A stretch of DNA of 64,000 nt, from NCBI GenBank assembly GCA_965660355.1, contig CBFHZN010000006.1, positions 13,279 through 77,278 of the forward strand, written 5' to 3'. Positions 8,953 to 16,468 of this stretch are shown here, one piece after another (the first letter of the stretch is position 1; every line of letters starts with the position of its first letter). Under the pieces are notes generated by a model. That model ran no database searches and was not told where the DNA came from. It saw only the letters and a list, made by a program, of their open reading frames with translations. The stretch comes from CAJXVY01 sp965660355 (GTDB lineage: Bacteria > Actinomycetota > Actinomycetes > Actinomycetales > Microbacteriaceae). Position numbers and translations under genes: made by a program.

Positions 8953-9702
8953 CTAACTTCTCAGGGAATTAGGAGCTAAGTCAACACGATCGGTGACTAT
9001 GCCGGTAGCAAACTCTGAAAGTCTTAGCATTTCTGCCGGATCATTTACTGTCCAGTAGTGCAATTGCAGACCAAGTTTTCTGACAGTTTTGGTAAATCTG
9101 GGGGAGTCGAATCTGAGAATTGAACGACTGACTGGAATCTGCAGGGCGTGGAAATCACGCTTGATTGTTCGAACCAGGGGAGAGGCAAGCAAATTCGCTG
9201 CATACATGCTCAGAAAAGTTTTGGCATCGGCACTTGATGCAGTTAGGCGATTGGTTGCATCAAGTATTTTTTGCCTGGTGCTCCCATCAAAACTTGAAAG
9301 CAACACTCTTTGATGCGCAGAAAGCTTTTTGAGCACCTCTGCAGTTGGCCCAATTGCAGCAGGGGTTTTCAGATCTAAATTGAATCGACTGTCCGAATAG
9401 GTGCTTAGAGCCTGTTCTAGGGTCGGAATTGAACCGCCCGAAAGAAGCTTTATTTCCTGCACTTGCTGAAAGCTCAATTCAGAGATTTTTTTACTTATAC
9501 CCGCAACTCTGTAGAGATCATCATCATGAAATAAAACCGCAACACCATCGCTGGTGGTTTGAATGTCGCTTTCTAAGTGTGTAGCACCATGCTCCAAGGC
9601 TTCACCGAAGGCTTCCAGGGTGTTCTCATCGACGTCATCGCGGTGTTGGCTTAGACCTCTGTGGGCAAGCAGGCAAAACTCTCCGTCAGTGAAGTAGCTC
9701 AT
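8953..9702 (-). CDS. glycerophosphodiester phosphodiesterase
   Basis: Cytoplasmic GDPD-family TIM-barrel enzyme (249 aa) hydrolysing glycerophosphodiesters to glycerol-3-phosphate and an alcohol. Catalytic and metal-binding residues are visible in LLAHRGL (His14), HLESDIQTTSDG (the Glu-x-Asp pair) and VLFHDDDLYRVAG (second His). The usual ENT motif is present in DENTLEAFGEA. There is no signal peptide. It is transcribed divergently from the YitT-like gene, with only 20 bp between the starts, and lies 60 bp downstream of the rbpA start. Confidence 0.9.
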   Translation of the reverse strand: MSYFTDGEFCLLAHRGLSQHRDDVDENTLEAFGEALEHGATHLESDIQTTSDGVAVLFHDDDLYRVAGISKKISELSFQQVQEIKLLSGGSIPTLEQALSTYSDSRFNLDLKTPAAIGPTAEVLKKLSAHQRVLLSSFDGSTRQKILDATNRLTASSADAKTFLSMYAANLLASPLVRTIKRDFHALQIPVSRSILRFDSPRFTKTVRKLGLQLHYWTVNDPAEMLRLSEFATGIVTDRVDLAPNSLRS

Positions 9703-9710
9703 AAAACCCC

Positions 9711-9722
9711 TAGGCTTTGAAT
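9711..9722 (+). promoter_or_regulatory. probable -10 element of a leaderless YitT-family transcript
   Basis: TAGGCT at 9711-9716 is followed by six bases and then GTG at 9723, the TANNNT-N6-start arrangement of actinobacterial leaderless genes. This chose the GTG over the TTG at 9717, which would lie in the spacer. No Shine-Dalgarno sequence is present. Confidence 0.45.
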
Positions 9723-10328
9723 GTGAATCAGTCTATTTCAGTCAAGTCTCTAATCAGAGTAGTTATAGGACTGTTCATCTATGGGGGCGGCCTGGCACTA
9801 ATGGTAAGTGCCGATATAGGTTTATCGCCCTGGGACGTACTTGCCATGGGAATAAGCATTCAAACAACTCTTAGTTTTGGTTGGGCAACAGTGTTGGTCT
9901 CCGGACTGGTATTGCTTATTTGGATCCCGCTGAAAGTAAAACTTGGCATCGGATCTATTTTGAATGCTTTGCTGGTTGGATTATTTGCCGATCTCTGGCT
10001 AACTTTTTTGCCAAGTTATGAACTACTGGTTTCAAAAATTGCAGTTTTCTCGATTGGAACAATCACCATCGGATTGGCAACCGGGTTGTACATCTCAGCT
10101 GGATTAGGAAAAGGCCCCAGAGATGGATTAATGGTTGGCACAGCCGAGAAAGTGAAAAAACCTTTCTGGATTGTGAGAAGCTTCTATGAAGTCCTGGTCT
10201 TGGTCATTGGCTTCTCTCTAGGAGGACCCGTTGGCCTAGGGACTGTAATCTTTGTTGTTTCAATAGGCTATCTGACTCAGTTGGGCTTGCAGCTATTCAA
10301 GCTTGCAGACCGAAAAGGTATTGTATAA
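9723..10328 (+). CDS. YitT/YczE-family integral membrane protein
   Basis: A 201-aa protein with five to six membrane helices, resembling the YczE/YyaS/YitT family of bacterial membrane proteins. Family-like features are the glycine-rich second half (GLATGLYISAGLGKGPRDGLM) and the early SADIGLSPWDVLAMG segment. Substrate and function are unknown in the family, where a transport or accessory role is usually assumed. It is monocistronic, divergent from the glycerophosphodiesterase and convergent with trpD, with 35 AT-rich bases between the ends and no clear terminator. Confidence 0.75.
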   Translation: MNQSISVKSLIRVVIGLFIYGGGLALMVSADIGLSPWDVLAMGISIQTTLSFGWATVLVSGLVLLIWIPLKVKLGIGSILNALLVGLFADLWLTFLPSYELLVSKIAVFSIGTITIGLATGLYISAGLGKGPRDGLMVGTAEKVKKPFWIVRSFYEVLVLVIGFSLGGPVGLGTVIFVVSIGYLTQLGLQLFKLADRKGIV

Positions 10329-10363
10329 TTGCCGATAATATACATTATGTAAAGTAATTTTTA

Positions 10364-11428
10364 TTAGGCTGAATGAGAAGCCCTCGTCCACTCCTCCAGC
10401 TTGTTGCCAGCTTTTCCAGATGTGATTGATTCCAGGGTCTTTCCCAACGCAACACTTAGTCGTTCAACCAGATTGTTTTCAACAGTTGATGGATTGTTGG
10501 CAAGTTCATAACTAACCAATCCGGCAGCTGCATTCAATGCGACCATGTTCTTGATAGCTTCATCGTTTTCAAATTTTTCTCCAGCAAACAGCGATGACGC
10601 CACGTGAGCATTGTGTCTTGCGTCTCCACCCAAAAGCTCTGAGATGTCAGCGACTTTTAGGCCCAGGTCCTCTGCTGAAATTCGATGTTCGCGTATCTCA
10701 CCCTGGGACACCTCCCAGATGCTGTTTTCAGATGTGGTTGATAATTCATCCATTCCATCGTCTGCTCTAAATACCAACCCCGTTCTTCCCCTGGCACTGA
10801 GTTCTTTGGCCATCAGTGGAGCTCCCTTTTTATCGCTAACACCGAGTGCTGTTGCCAGAGGTTGAACAGGGTTAGCAAGCGGTCCTAAAAAATTAAAGGT
10901 GGTTGGGATGCCCAGTTGCTTTCTCACAGGTGCCACGTGTCTCATTGCGGGATGAAACACTGGGGCAAAGAAAAATGTAATGCCTGCTTGGCTGAACACT
11001 TTGGCCACCTGCTGAGGCGAGAGATCTAGGCGGATTCCCAAGACTTCCAGCATTTCGCTGGCACCTGTTTTCCCACTTGCTGAGCGAGAACCGTGTTTCA
11101 AAACAGGAACACCGGAGGCAGCCGCGACTATTGATGCCATGGAAGAGATGTTCACAGTTCCAAACATGTCTCCCCCGGTGCCCACTATGTCTACCGCATC
11201 ATTGCCGGTTTCCAATAAAACTGCATTTTCTAGCATCACATCAACTAGCCCAGCTAATTCTTGAACAGTTTCCGCTTTGGATCGGAGGGCAATCATGAAT
11301 GCCCCCATCTGCGCCTCAGTTGCATTGCCGTTCATGATCTCTCGCATAGCCCAGGAGGACTCGTCTCGAGACATATTTTCACCAGATAGCAGCTGATTCA
11401 AAATATTCGGCCAAGTTGGTTCAGACAT
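10364..11428 (-). CDS. trpD: anthranilate phosphoribosyltransferase
   Basis: Second step of tryptophan synthesis: transfers phosphoribosyl from PRPP to anthranilate. 354 aa, the usual size. The PRPP-binding loop is seen in DIVGTGGDMFGTVNIS, followed by KHGSRSASGKTGASEMLE (KHGNR-like) and the anthranilate/PRPP region RTGLVFRADDGMDELS. I prefer the ATG at 11428 because a TAGTAT -10 box lies six bases before it; a TTG two codons upstream is the alternative. No other trp genes are nearby. It is divergent from ctaE, as in several related actinobacteria. Confidence 0.94.
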   Translation of the reverse strand: MSEPTWPNILNQLLSGENMSRDESSWAMREIMNGNATEAQMGAFMIALRSKAETVQELAGLVDVMLENAVLLETGNDAVDIVGTGGDMFGTVNISSMASIVAAASGVPVLKHGSRSASGKTGASEMLEVLGIRLDLSPQQVAKVFSQAGITFFFAPVFHPAMRHVAPVRKQLGIPTTFNFLGPLANPVQPLATALGVSDKKGAPLMAKELSARGRTGLVFRADDGMDELSTTSENSIWEVSQGEIREHRISAEDLGLKVADISELLGGDARHNAHVASSLFAGEKFENDEAIKNMVALNAAAGLVSYELANNPSTVENNLVERLSVALGKTLESITSGKAGNKLEEWTRASHSA

Positions 11429-11440
11429 GCCCAAATACTA
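11429..11440 (-). promoter_or_regulatory. probable -10 element of a leaderless trpD transcript
   Basis: Read on the minus strand, TAGTAT (11440-11435) precedes the trpD ATG by exactly six bases, the TANNNT-N6-start arrangement. No Shine-Dalgarno sequence is seen. Confidence 0.45.
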
Positions 11441-11475
11441 CTCGCCACGAGTGGGCAAAGCCGAAATAAATAGTT

Positions 11476-11488
11476 TAGAATAGTGACT
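11476..11488 (+). promoter_or_regulatory. probable -10 element of the ctaE-qcrCAB operon
   Basis: TAGAAT at 11476-11481 lies seven bases before the ctaE ATG at 11489, so the operon head is probably leaderless or has almost no leader. It also separates the divergent ctaE and trpD promoters in a 60-bp gap. Confidence 0.4.
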
Positions 11489-12109
11489 ATGTCTGCCACT
11501 AATGTAACTGGAGCGCCGGTTATAAACCGTCCAAATGCGACGTCTGTTGGAACGATTGTTTGGCTTGGTAGCGAGGTTATGTTCTTCGCTGCTTTGTTTG
11601 CAATGTATTTCAGTCTTCGCGCAGGTGCGCCCGCGCTTTGGGAAAACGACACTCAACTGTTGAATGTTCCCTTCGCTCTAATTAATACGACTATTTTGGT
11701 CTCCTCATCTTTCACTGCCCAGTTTGGAGTATTCGCAGCTGAGCGAATGCAGCCCAGAGCAACAGGCCTCTCCCCTGCTAAGTGGGGCATGGTCGAGTGG
11801 TTCATGCTCACTTATTTGCTGGGATCTATTTTTGTTGCCGGACAGGTTTGGGAATACGCCATTTTGGTTAGCGAGGGCGTAACCATAAGTTCCAACTCTT
11901 ACGGTTCAGCGTTTTATCTGACTACAGGTTTTCACGGTCTTCACGTCGCAGGTGGGCTAATAGCTTTCCTGCTAGTTGTTGGTCGTGCCTTTGCAGCCAA
12001 AAGATTTGGCCACAAGGAAGCAACAGCGGCAATTGTGACCAGTTATTACTGGCACTTCGTTGATGTTGTTTGGATTGGACTGTTTCTAGTGATTTACGTG
12101 TTGAGGTGA
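11489..12109 (+). CDS. ctaE: cytochrome c oxidase subunit III
   Basis: Integral subunit of the aa3-type terminal oxidase, about 206 aa with five membrane helices, the usual actinobacterial short form. Family signatures are IVWLGSEVMFFAALFAMYFSLRA near the N-terminus, the GFHGLHVAGGLIAF motif and the final HFVDVVWIGLFLVIYVLR. It heads the operon ctaE-qcrC-qcrA-qcrB, an arrangement specific to actinobacteria in which the bc1 complex and oxidase form one supercomplex. Its TGA shares one base with the qcrC ATG. A GTG at 11483 is an alternative start. Confidence 0.94.
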   Translation: MSATNVTGAPVINRPNATSVGTIVWLGSEVMFFAALFAMYFSLRAGAPALWENDTQLLNVPFALINTTILVSSSFTAQFGVFAAERMQPRATGLSPAKWGMVEWFMLTYLLGSIFVAGQVWEYAILVSEGVTISSNSYGSAFYLTTGFHGLHVAGGLIAFLLVVGRAFAAKRFGHKEATAAIVTSYYWHFVDVVWIGLFLVIYVLR

Positions 12110-12891
12110 TGACGATGGCAGATAAGAAATCAATCAGAAGAAAGCCCTGGGCTACCTCATTAGTAATTCTTTTGGGGCTGATCCTAAGTGGTGGTGGATA
12201 CGCCGCGGCAACTACACCTATTCAAAACGAGGGTTCTAGTGCTGAACTCATTGATGAGGGTCGCAAGCTCTTTTTGGCCAACTGTGCAACCTGTCACGGA
12301 ACTAACAGTGAAGGAACCGAAGCTGGGCCTTCGCTGATTGGTGTTGGTGCTGCAAGTGTTGACTTCCAAGTTGGAACTGGACGTATGCCAGGTCAAGCAA
12401 GCGGTGTTCAGCTGAGGAAAAAACCAGTTCAGTTCACAGAAGAGCAGATAACAGCAATGGCCGTCTATGTTGCCTCGCTAGCTCCCGGGCCAGCGCTTCC
12501 AGATGAGCAATATTTGGATAACACTGGGGACGCAAACCACGGAAGCATGCTTTTCAGAATCAACTGCGCAATGTGTCACAACGCAGTTGGTGCCGGTGGT
12601 GCATTGACCGAGGGTAAGTTTGCGCCAGGACTCGAGGGTGTTACTGAAAAACACATTTATGAGGCGATGGTGACTGGACCTCAGAACATGCCTGTGTTTA
12701 GTGATGCCAACCTCTCCCCCGAAGACAAAGAGGACATCATCACCTATTTGAAATATGTCGAAGACAACGACAGCGTAGGTGGATTTGAACTTGGTTCAAT
12801 TGGTCCAGTTGCTGAAGGATTATTTATTTGGATATTTGGGTTTGGGTTCATTATCGCCATCACTGTATGGCTTACGAGTAGGGCTAACTAG
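12109..12891 (+). CDS. qcrC: cytochrome bc1 complex di-haem cytochrome c subunit
   Basis: Membrane-anchored di-haem cytochrome c that passes electrons directly from the bc1 complex to the CuA centre of the oxidase, replacing soluble cytochrome c. About 260 aa: N-terminal signal/anchor helix (residues 15-33), two class I haem sites (CATCH at 59-63 and CAMCH near residue 157), the axial Met regions GRMPGQ and NMPVFS, and a C-terminal membrane helix. The start at 12109 is chosen from the TGATG overlap with ctaE; the frame is open 39 bp further upstream without good reason to begin there. Confidence 0.94.
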   Translation: MTMADKKSIRRKPWATSLVILLGLILSGGGYAAATTPIQNEGSSAELIDEGRKLFLANCATCHGTNSEGTEAGPSLIGVGAASVDFQVGTGRMPGQASGVQLRKKPVQFTEEQITAMAVYVASLAPGPALPDEQYLDNTGDANHGSMLFRINCAMCHNAVGAGGALTEGKFAPGLEGVTEKHIYEAMVTGPQNMPVFSDANLSPEDKEDIITYLKYVEDNDSVGGFELGSIGPVAEGLFIWIFGFGFIIAITVWLTSRAN

Positions 12892-12899
12892 GAAAAAGC

Positions 12900-13943
12900 A
12901 TGAGTGATCTGGAAAAGCGTAACGAGGACCACGAAGACGAGCACGTCTACGATGCTGGTTCAGCTGTTGTCCCTGCCGACAAAATCGAAGACCCTGGTTT
13001 AGAACCACACCGTCCAAGACTCACAGACACTGACCCTAAGGCTGCTGATAGAGCCGAAAAGCAGGTGGCTGCGATGTTTGGCATCTCTATAATCGGAGCA
13101 ATTATCGCCGTCTGGGGATATGTAGCATTCCCAATCACCGGTGAAGACCTTGTGAACACCCGCTATAACGCCCTCTGGGTCGGTGTTGGAATGGCCCTAA
13201 GTTTGCTGGGGCTGGGATTTGGTGCAGTTCACTGGGCAAAAACTCTGATGCCCGATCATGAATTAACAGAAGAGCGTCACCAATCTCGTTCCGAACCTGA
13301 AACTCGAGCAAAAGCGGTTGAGATTATGAACATGGCCGGTGATGAGTCAGGGCTCTCAAGAAGGAAGCTGATTCGTCGCACAATGTTTGGCGCCATCGCA
13401 TTCTTGCCCATCCCCGCAGTTGTTTTGTTTGGCGACCTAGGTCCCGCCGGTGTTGGCGACAAGATGCGAGTAACCATGTGGGATAGAGGAGTAAGACTCA
13501 CTCGAGACCCAAGTGGAGTGCCTATCAAAGCAAGTGAGGTGACACTTGGAAGTGTTTACCACGTAATTCCAGATGGCTTGAATGATCTCTACCACAAGCT
13601 TGATGAGAAAGCCAAGGCTGCTGTTTTGCTTGTTCGAGTAAACCCAGAGGTTCTGAGCACCCAGCCTGCTGATCGAGCGGACTGGACCTATGACGGAATC
13701 ATTGCCTATTCAAAGATTTGTACTCACGTGGGATGCCCTGTGGCTCTTTATGAGCAGCATACGCATCACCTTTTGTGCCCTTGTCACCAGTCAACTTTCG
13801 ATCTGGCTGACAACTGCAAGGTCATATTTGGCCCCGCAGCGCGCCCTCTACCGCAACTACCAATCTCGGTGGATGAAGAGGGCTACCTGATCGCGCAGAG
13901 CGATTTCACCGAACCAGTTGGACCTAGCTATTGGGAGATGTAA
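12900..13943 (+). CDS. qcrA: ubiquinol-cytochrome c reductase Rieske iron-sulfur subunit
   Basis: Rieske [2Fe-2S] subunit of the menaquinol-cytochrome c oxidoreductase, 347 aa. The actinobacterial form has a long acidic N-terminus and three membrane helices; the third is preceded by the twin-arginine-like SRRKLIRRTMFGAIAFLPI, consistent with Tat-dependent placement of the folded cluster domain. Cluster ligands are in CTHVGC and CPCHQS. It begins 9 bp after qcrC and its stop shares one base with the qcrB ATG. The Tat machinery for its export is encoded at 3.6-4.6 kb. Confidence 0.95.
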   Translation: MSDLEKRNEDHEDEHVYDAGSAVVPADKIEDPGLEPHRPRLTDTDPKAADRAEKQVAAMFGISIIGAIIAVWGYVAFPITGEDLVNTRYNALWVGVGMALSLLGLGFGAVHWAKTLMPDHELTEERHQSRSEPETRAKAVEIMNMAGDESGLSRRKLIRRTMFGAIAFLPIPAVVLFGDLGPAGVGDKMRVTMWDRGVRLTRDPSGVPIKASEVTLGSVYHVIPDGLNDLYHKLDEKAKAAVLLVRVNPEVLSTQPADRADWTYDGIIAYSKICTHVGCPVALYEQHTHHLLCPCHQSTFDLADNCKVIFGPAARPLPQLPISVDEEGYLIAQSDFTEPVGPSYWEM

Positions 13944-15592
13944 TGAGCACCACAAATACAAACAAGGGACAGCCCGAGGGTTTTGCTGCGAATGCGGCGA
14001 ACTATTTCGACGAACGCACCAAAATTGGTGGAGGTGTCAAGTTCATTGGACGCAAGATTTTTCCTGACCACTGGTCATTCATGCTCGGTGAGGTTGCACT
14101 GTGGTCTTTGGTTATCACAATCATCTCCGGAACTTTCCTGACATTTTTCTTCAACCCATCAATGGCACACGTTACCTATGACGGAGCGTATGCGCCTTTG
14201 AAGGGAACGGAGATGTCGATTGCTTACGCCAGTGCCCTCGACATTTCTTTTGAAATCCGCGGTGGATTGCTGATGCGTCAGGTTCACCACTGGAGTGCGC
14301 TGTTGTTTGTTGCGGCAATGGGGCTTCACATGTTGCGCGTTTTCTTCACAGGAGCCTTCCGCAAACCTCGCGAATTCAACTGGGTGATCGGATTTTTGCT
14401 ATTCATCATGGGAATGGCTGCAGGTTTCACCGGCTACTCACTTCCAGATGACCTATTGAGTGGTAACGGACTTAGAATCATCGATGGAATGCTCAAAGGT
14501 ATCCCATTTGTTGGGACATCTGTTTCGAGTGGATTCTTCGGTGGAGAATTCCCTGGAACTGAGGTTATTTCAAGGCTTTATTCTCTTCACATCATGATTG
14601 TGCCTGCGTTGTTGCTGGTGTTGGTTGCGCTACACATGGCGCTGCTCATTATCAACAAACACACCCAGTACCCTGGCCCGGGGAAGACTGAATCAAACGT
14701 TGTTGGATATCCTGTCTTGCCTGTGTATGCAGCAAAAGCAGCTGGGTTCTTCTTCATCGTATTCGGTGTAATCATGGCAATTTCCGCGACTTTCACAATC
14801 AACCCGATTTGGAACTACGGGCCCTATGACCCCTCCCCTGTTTCGGCTGGTACCCAGCCCGATTGGTATATCGGTTGGCTTGACGGAGCTCTGAGGCTTG
14901 CACCAGGAAACTGGGATGTGACAATTTTCGGTAACACCTACCCAATGGGCATTCTGGTGCCAATGGTCATCAGCTTGGTCTTCCTGGCCCTGGTGGCGGT
15001 ATACCCATTCATCGAACAGTGGATTACCAAGGATCGCCGTGAGCACCACTTGCTGGACCGCCCACGTAACGCTCCAACAAGAACCGCTATCGGAGTCGCT
15101 GGAGTTATGTTCTATGCGATTTTGTGGGCTGGAGCAAGCACGGACTTGATTGCATATCACTTCCAAATGTCTCTGAACCACGTGTTGACGTCAATGCAAA
15201 TCTTGCTGATTATTGGACCGATTATTTCTTACTTCGTAACCAAGCGAGCATGCTTGGCTCTGCAACGTAAGGACAGGGAACTTGTTCTGCACGGAAGAGA
15301 AACTGGCCGTGTTGTAAGACTTCCAAACGGTGAATACATCGAGGTTCACGAGCCTTTGGACAAATATGAGCTATATAAGTTGGTCGATTTCAAAGACTAC
15401 GAGCCGGTTATCGCTAGACCGAACAAGGATGGCAAGATAACCGCAATGGGCAAGTTGCGCGCAGCTTTGACTCGCATGTACTTTGAAGACAGGATATCTC
15501 CTGTTACCAAGACAGAGCTCGAAGAGGCTCGTAATCACGCAGATCATGACCTCACTCAGAAAGAGGCACAGAGGTCTTTGGAGAGTGCGTAA
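13943..15592 (+). CDS. qcrB: cytochrome bc1 complex cytochrome b subunit
   Basis: Quinol-oxidising cytochrome b, 549 aa, the longer actinobacterial form with an extra C-terminal cytoplasmic region of over 100 residues. The paired haem-ligand histidines appear in QVHHWSALLFVAAMGLHML and in LHIMIVPALLLVLVALHM; the Qo-site region is PDWYIGWLDG (a PEWY variant). I use the ATG at 13943 that overlaps the qcrA stop; the frame opens 12 bp earlier. It is the last gene of the operon, followed by a strong hairpin terminator. Confidence 0.95.
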   Translation: MSTTNTNKGQPEGFAANAANYFDERTKIGGGVKFIGRKIFPDHWSFMLGEVALWSLVITIISGTFLTFFFNPSMAHVTYDGAYAPLKGTEMSIAYASALDISFEIRGGLLMRQVHHWSALLFVAAMGLHMLRVFFTGAFRKPREFNWVIGFLLFIMGMAAGFTGYSLPDDLLSGNGLRIIDGMLKGIPFVGTSVSSGFFGGEFPGTEVISRLYSLHIMIVPALLLVLVALHMALLIINKHTQYPGPGKTESNVVGYPVLPVYAAKAAGFFFIVFGVIMAISATFTINPIWNYGPYDPSPVSAGTQPDWYIGWLDGALRLAPGNWDVTIFGNTYPMGILVPMVISLVFLALVAVYPFIEQWITKDRREHHLLDRPRNAPTRTAIGVAGVMFYAILWAGASTDLIAYHFQMSLNHVLTSMQILLIIGPIISYFVTKRACLALQRKDRELVLHGRETGRVVRLPNGEYIEVHEPLDKYELYKLVDFKDYEPVIARPNKDGKITAMGKLRAALTRMYFEDRISPVTKTELEEARNHADHDLTQKEAQRSLESA

Positions 15593-15612
15593 AACCTAAG
15601 TCTCCGTAAACG

Positions 15613-15647
15613 AATAATCCCGAGTGTGAATAGCACTCGGGATTATT
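15613..15647 (+). terminator. Rho-independent terminator after qcrB
   Basis: A perfect 14-bp stem, AATAATCCCGAGTG (15613-15626) and its complement (15634-15647), with a 7-base loop, begins 21 bases after the qcrB stop. The 3' arm ends in ATTATT and continues TGTTT. It could also stop leftward transcription from the ctaCDF side. Confidence 0.85.
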
Positions 15648-15668
15648 TGTTTCCCAAGGCTACTATGG

Positions 15669-15927
15669 CTAGATTTGTGTGTATTCAACCCTGCACCAAG
15701 CTTCATGCTCACCGTCATCACTGATGGTTATCCGGACTGTCTAGTTGTGGGCTTCATTCTGAACCACTCCCCTGTGACAAGAGAATAAACGCTGTGCGCG
15801 TCTGTGTCCTCACCATCAATAACGCGTTGCTGTTCTAATTTTGCTTATTGACCCAAGCCCCACGCCAAGATCCAACCGGAGGGAGGATAAAGCAAAAAAA
15901 GGCTGCAAGGGCAGCATGAACGATAAC
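15669..15927 (-). pseudogene. possible decayed small gene between the two oxidase operons
   Basis: The 460-bp gap between qcrB and ctaF has no intact gene, but the minus strand shows three successive protein-like stretches in different frames: a hydrophobic one (15927-15841, VIVHAALAAFFCFILPP...), then LEQQRVIDGEDTDAHSVYSL continuing to a TAA, and finally VRITISDDGEHEAWCRVEYTQI ending in TAG at 15671-15669. Joined by two frame changes they would make one short protein with a membrane or signal segment. I do not recognise the family. It may be a recently inactivated gene downstream of ctaF, or chance open frames. Confidence 0.35.
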
Positions 15928-16054
15928 CTAACTAGGTTTCACGCCAAGAGATACCAGCGTTGATACATACCCTCAGGAAATTACAACCGCTGACAATAAT
16001 TACAAAGTCTCATCAAAAATGAGCCTCCTCTTTTAGGAAGACTAAGAAATTGAA

Positions 16055-16468
16055 TTAGTGGGCGTATCGACCTCGGCTGTGCTCATACACCCAGCCGATA
16101 ATTCCTATGATTGAAAGGCCAACACCAATAAAGAACAGCCACCAGTCAACCGCCAAAGCGATGAAGACGATTGCTGCGGCCGATGAAACAAATATGGGCC
16201 ACCAACTCCATGGAGCAAAAAAGCCAACTTCACCCGCACCCTCTTCAATTTCGCCATCTAGGCGATCCTCCGGGAGATACTCGTCTTTTTTGATGCCGCT
16301 TTGCAAGTAAAAAGCGATGAAACTGGTCAAGAAAATTAGAAATCCAATGACTGCGGTTCCGATTGGTTCCACTACTCCAAAATAAGCCCAGGACCAGACA
16401 ACATAACCAGCGGTAGCAACCACGAAAAAGGCTGTTAGCACCCAGAGGACGTTTACATTGGTCTTCAT
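16055..16468 (-). CDS. ctaF: cytochrome c oxidase subunit IV (actinobacterial CtaF)
   Basis: Small actinobacteria-specific fourth subunit of the aa3 oxidase. 137 aa with four membrane helices in two pairs (about residues 8-28 and 34-54, then 88-108 and 110-128), separated by an acidic loop containing DRLDGEIEEGAGEVGFFAPWSWWP. The latter segment is the family signature. The start shares one base with the ctaD stop (TAATG). It is the distal gene of ctaC-ctaD-ctaF. Confidence 0.92.
   Translation of the reverse strand: MKTNVNVLWVLTAFFVVATAGYVVWSWAYFGVVEPIGTAVIGFLIFLTSFIAFYLQSGIKKDEYLPEDRLDGEIEEGAGEVGFFAPWSWWPIFVSSAAAIVFIALAVDWWLFFIGVGLSIIGIIGWVYEHSRGRYAH

Noticed and set aside
15852..15950. Repeated CACGCCAAGA (15851 and 15940 areas) as a direct repeat element
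   Set aside because: Only two short copies; too little to separate from chance.
15593..16054. tRNA or other RNA gene in the qcrB-ctaF gap
   Set aside because: No cloverleaf, TPsiC-like segment or extended structure was seen beyond the terminator and small hairpins.
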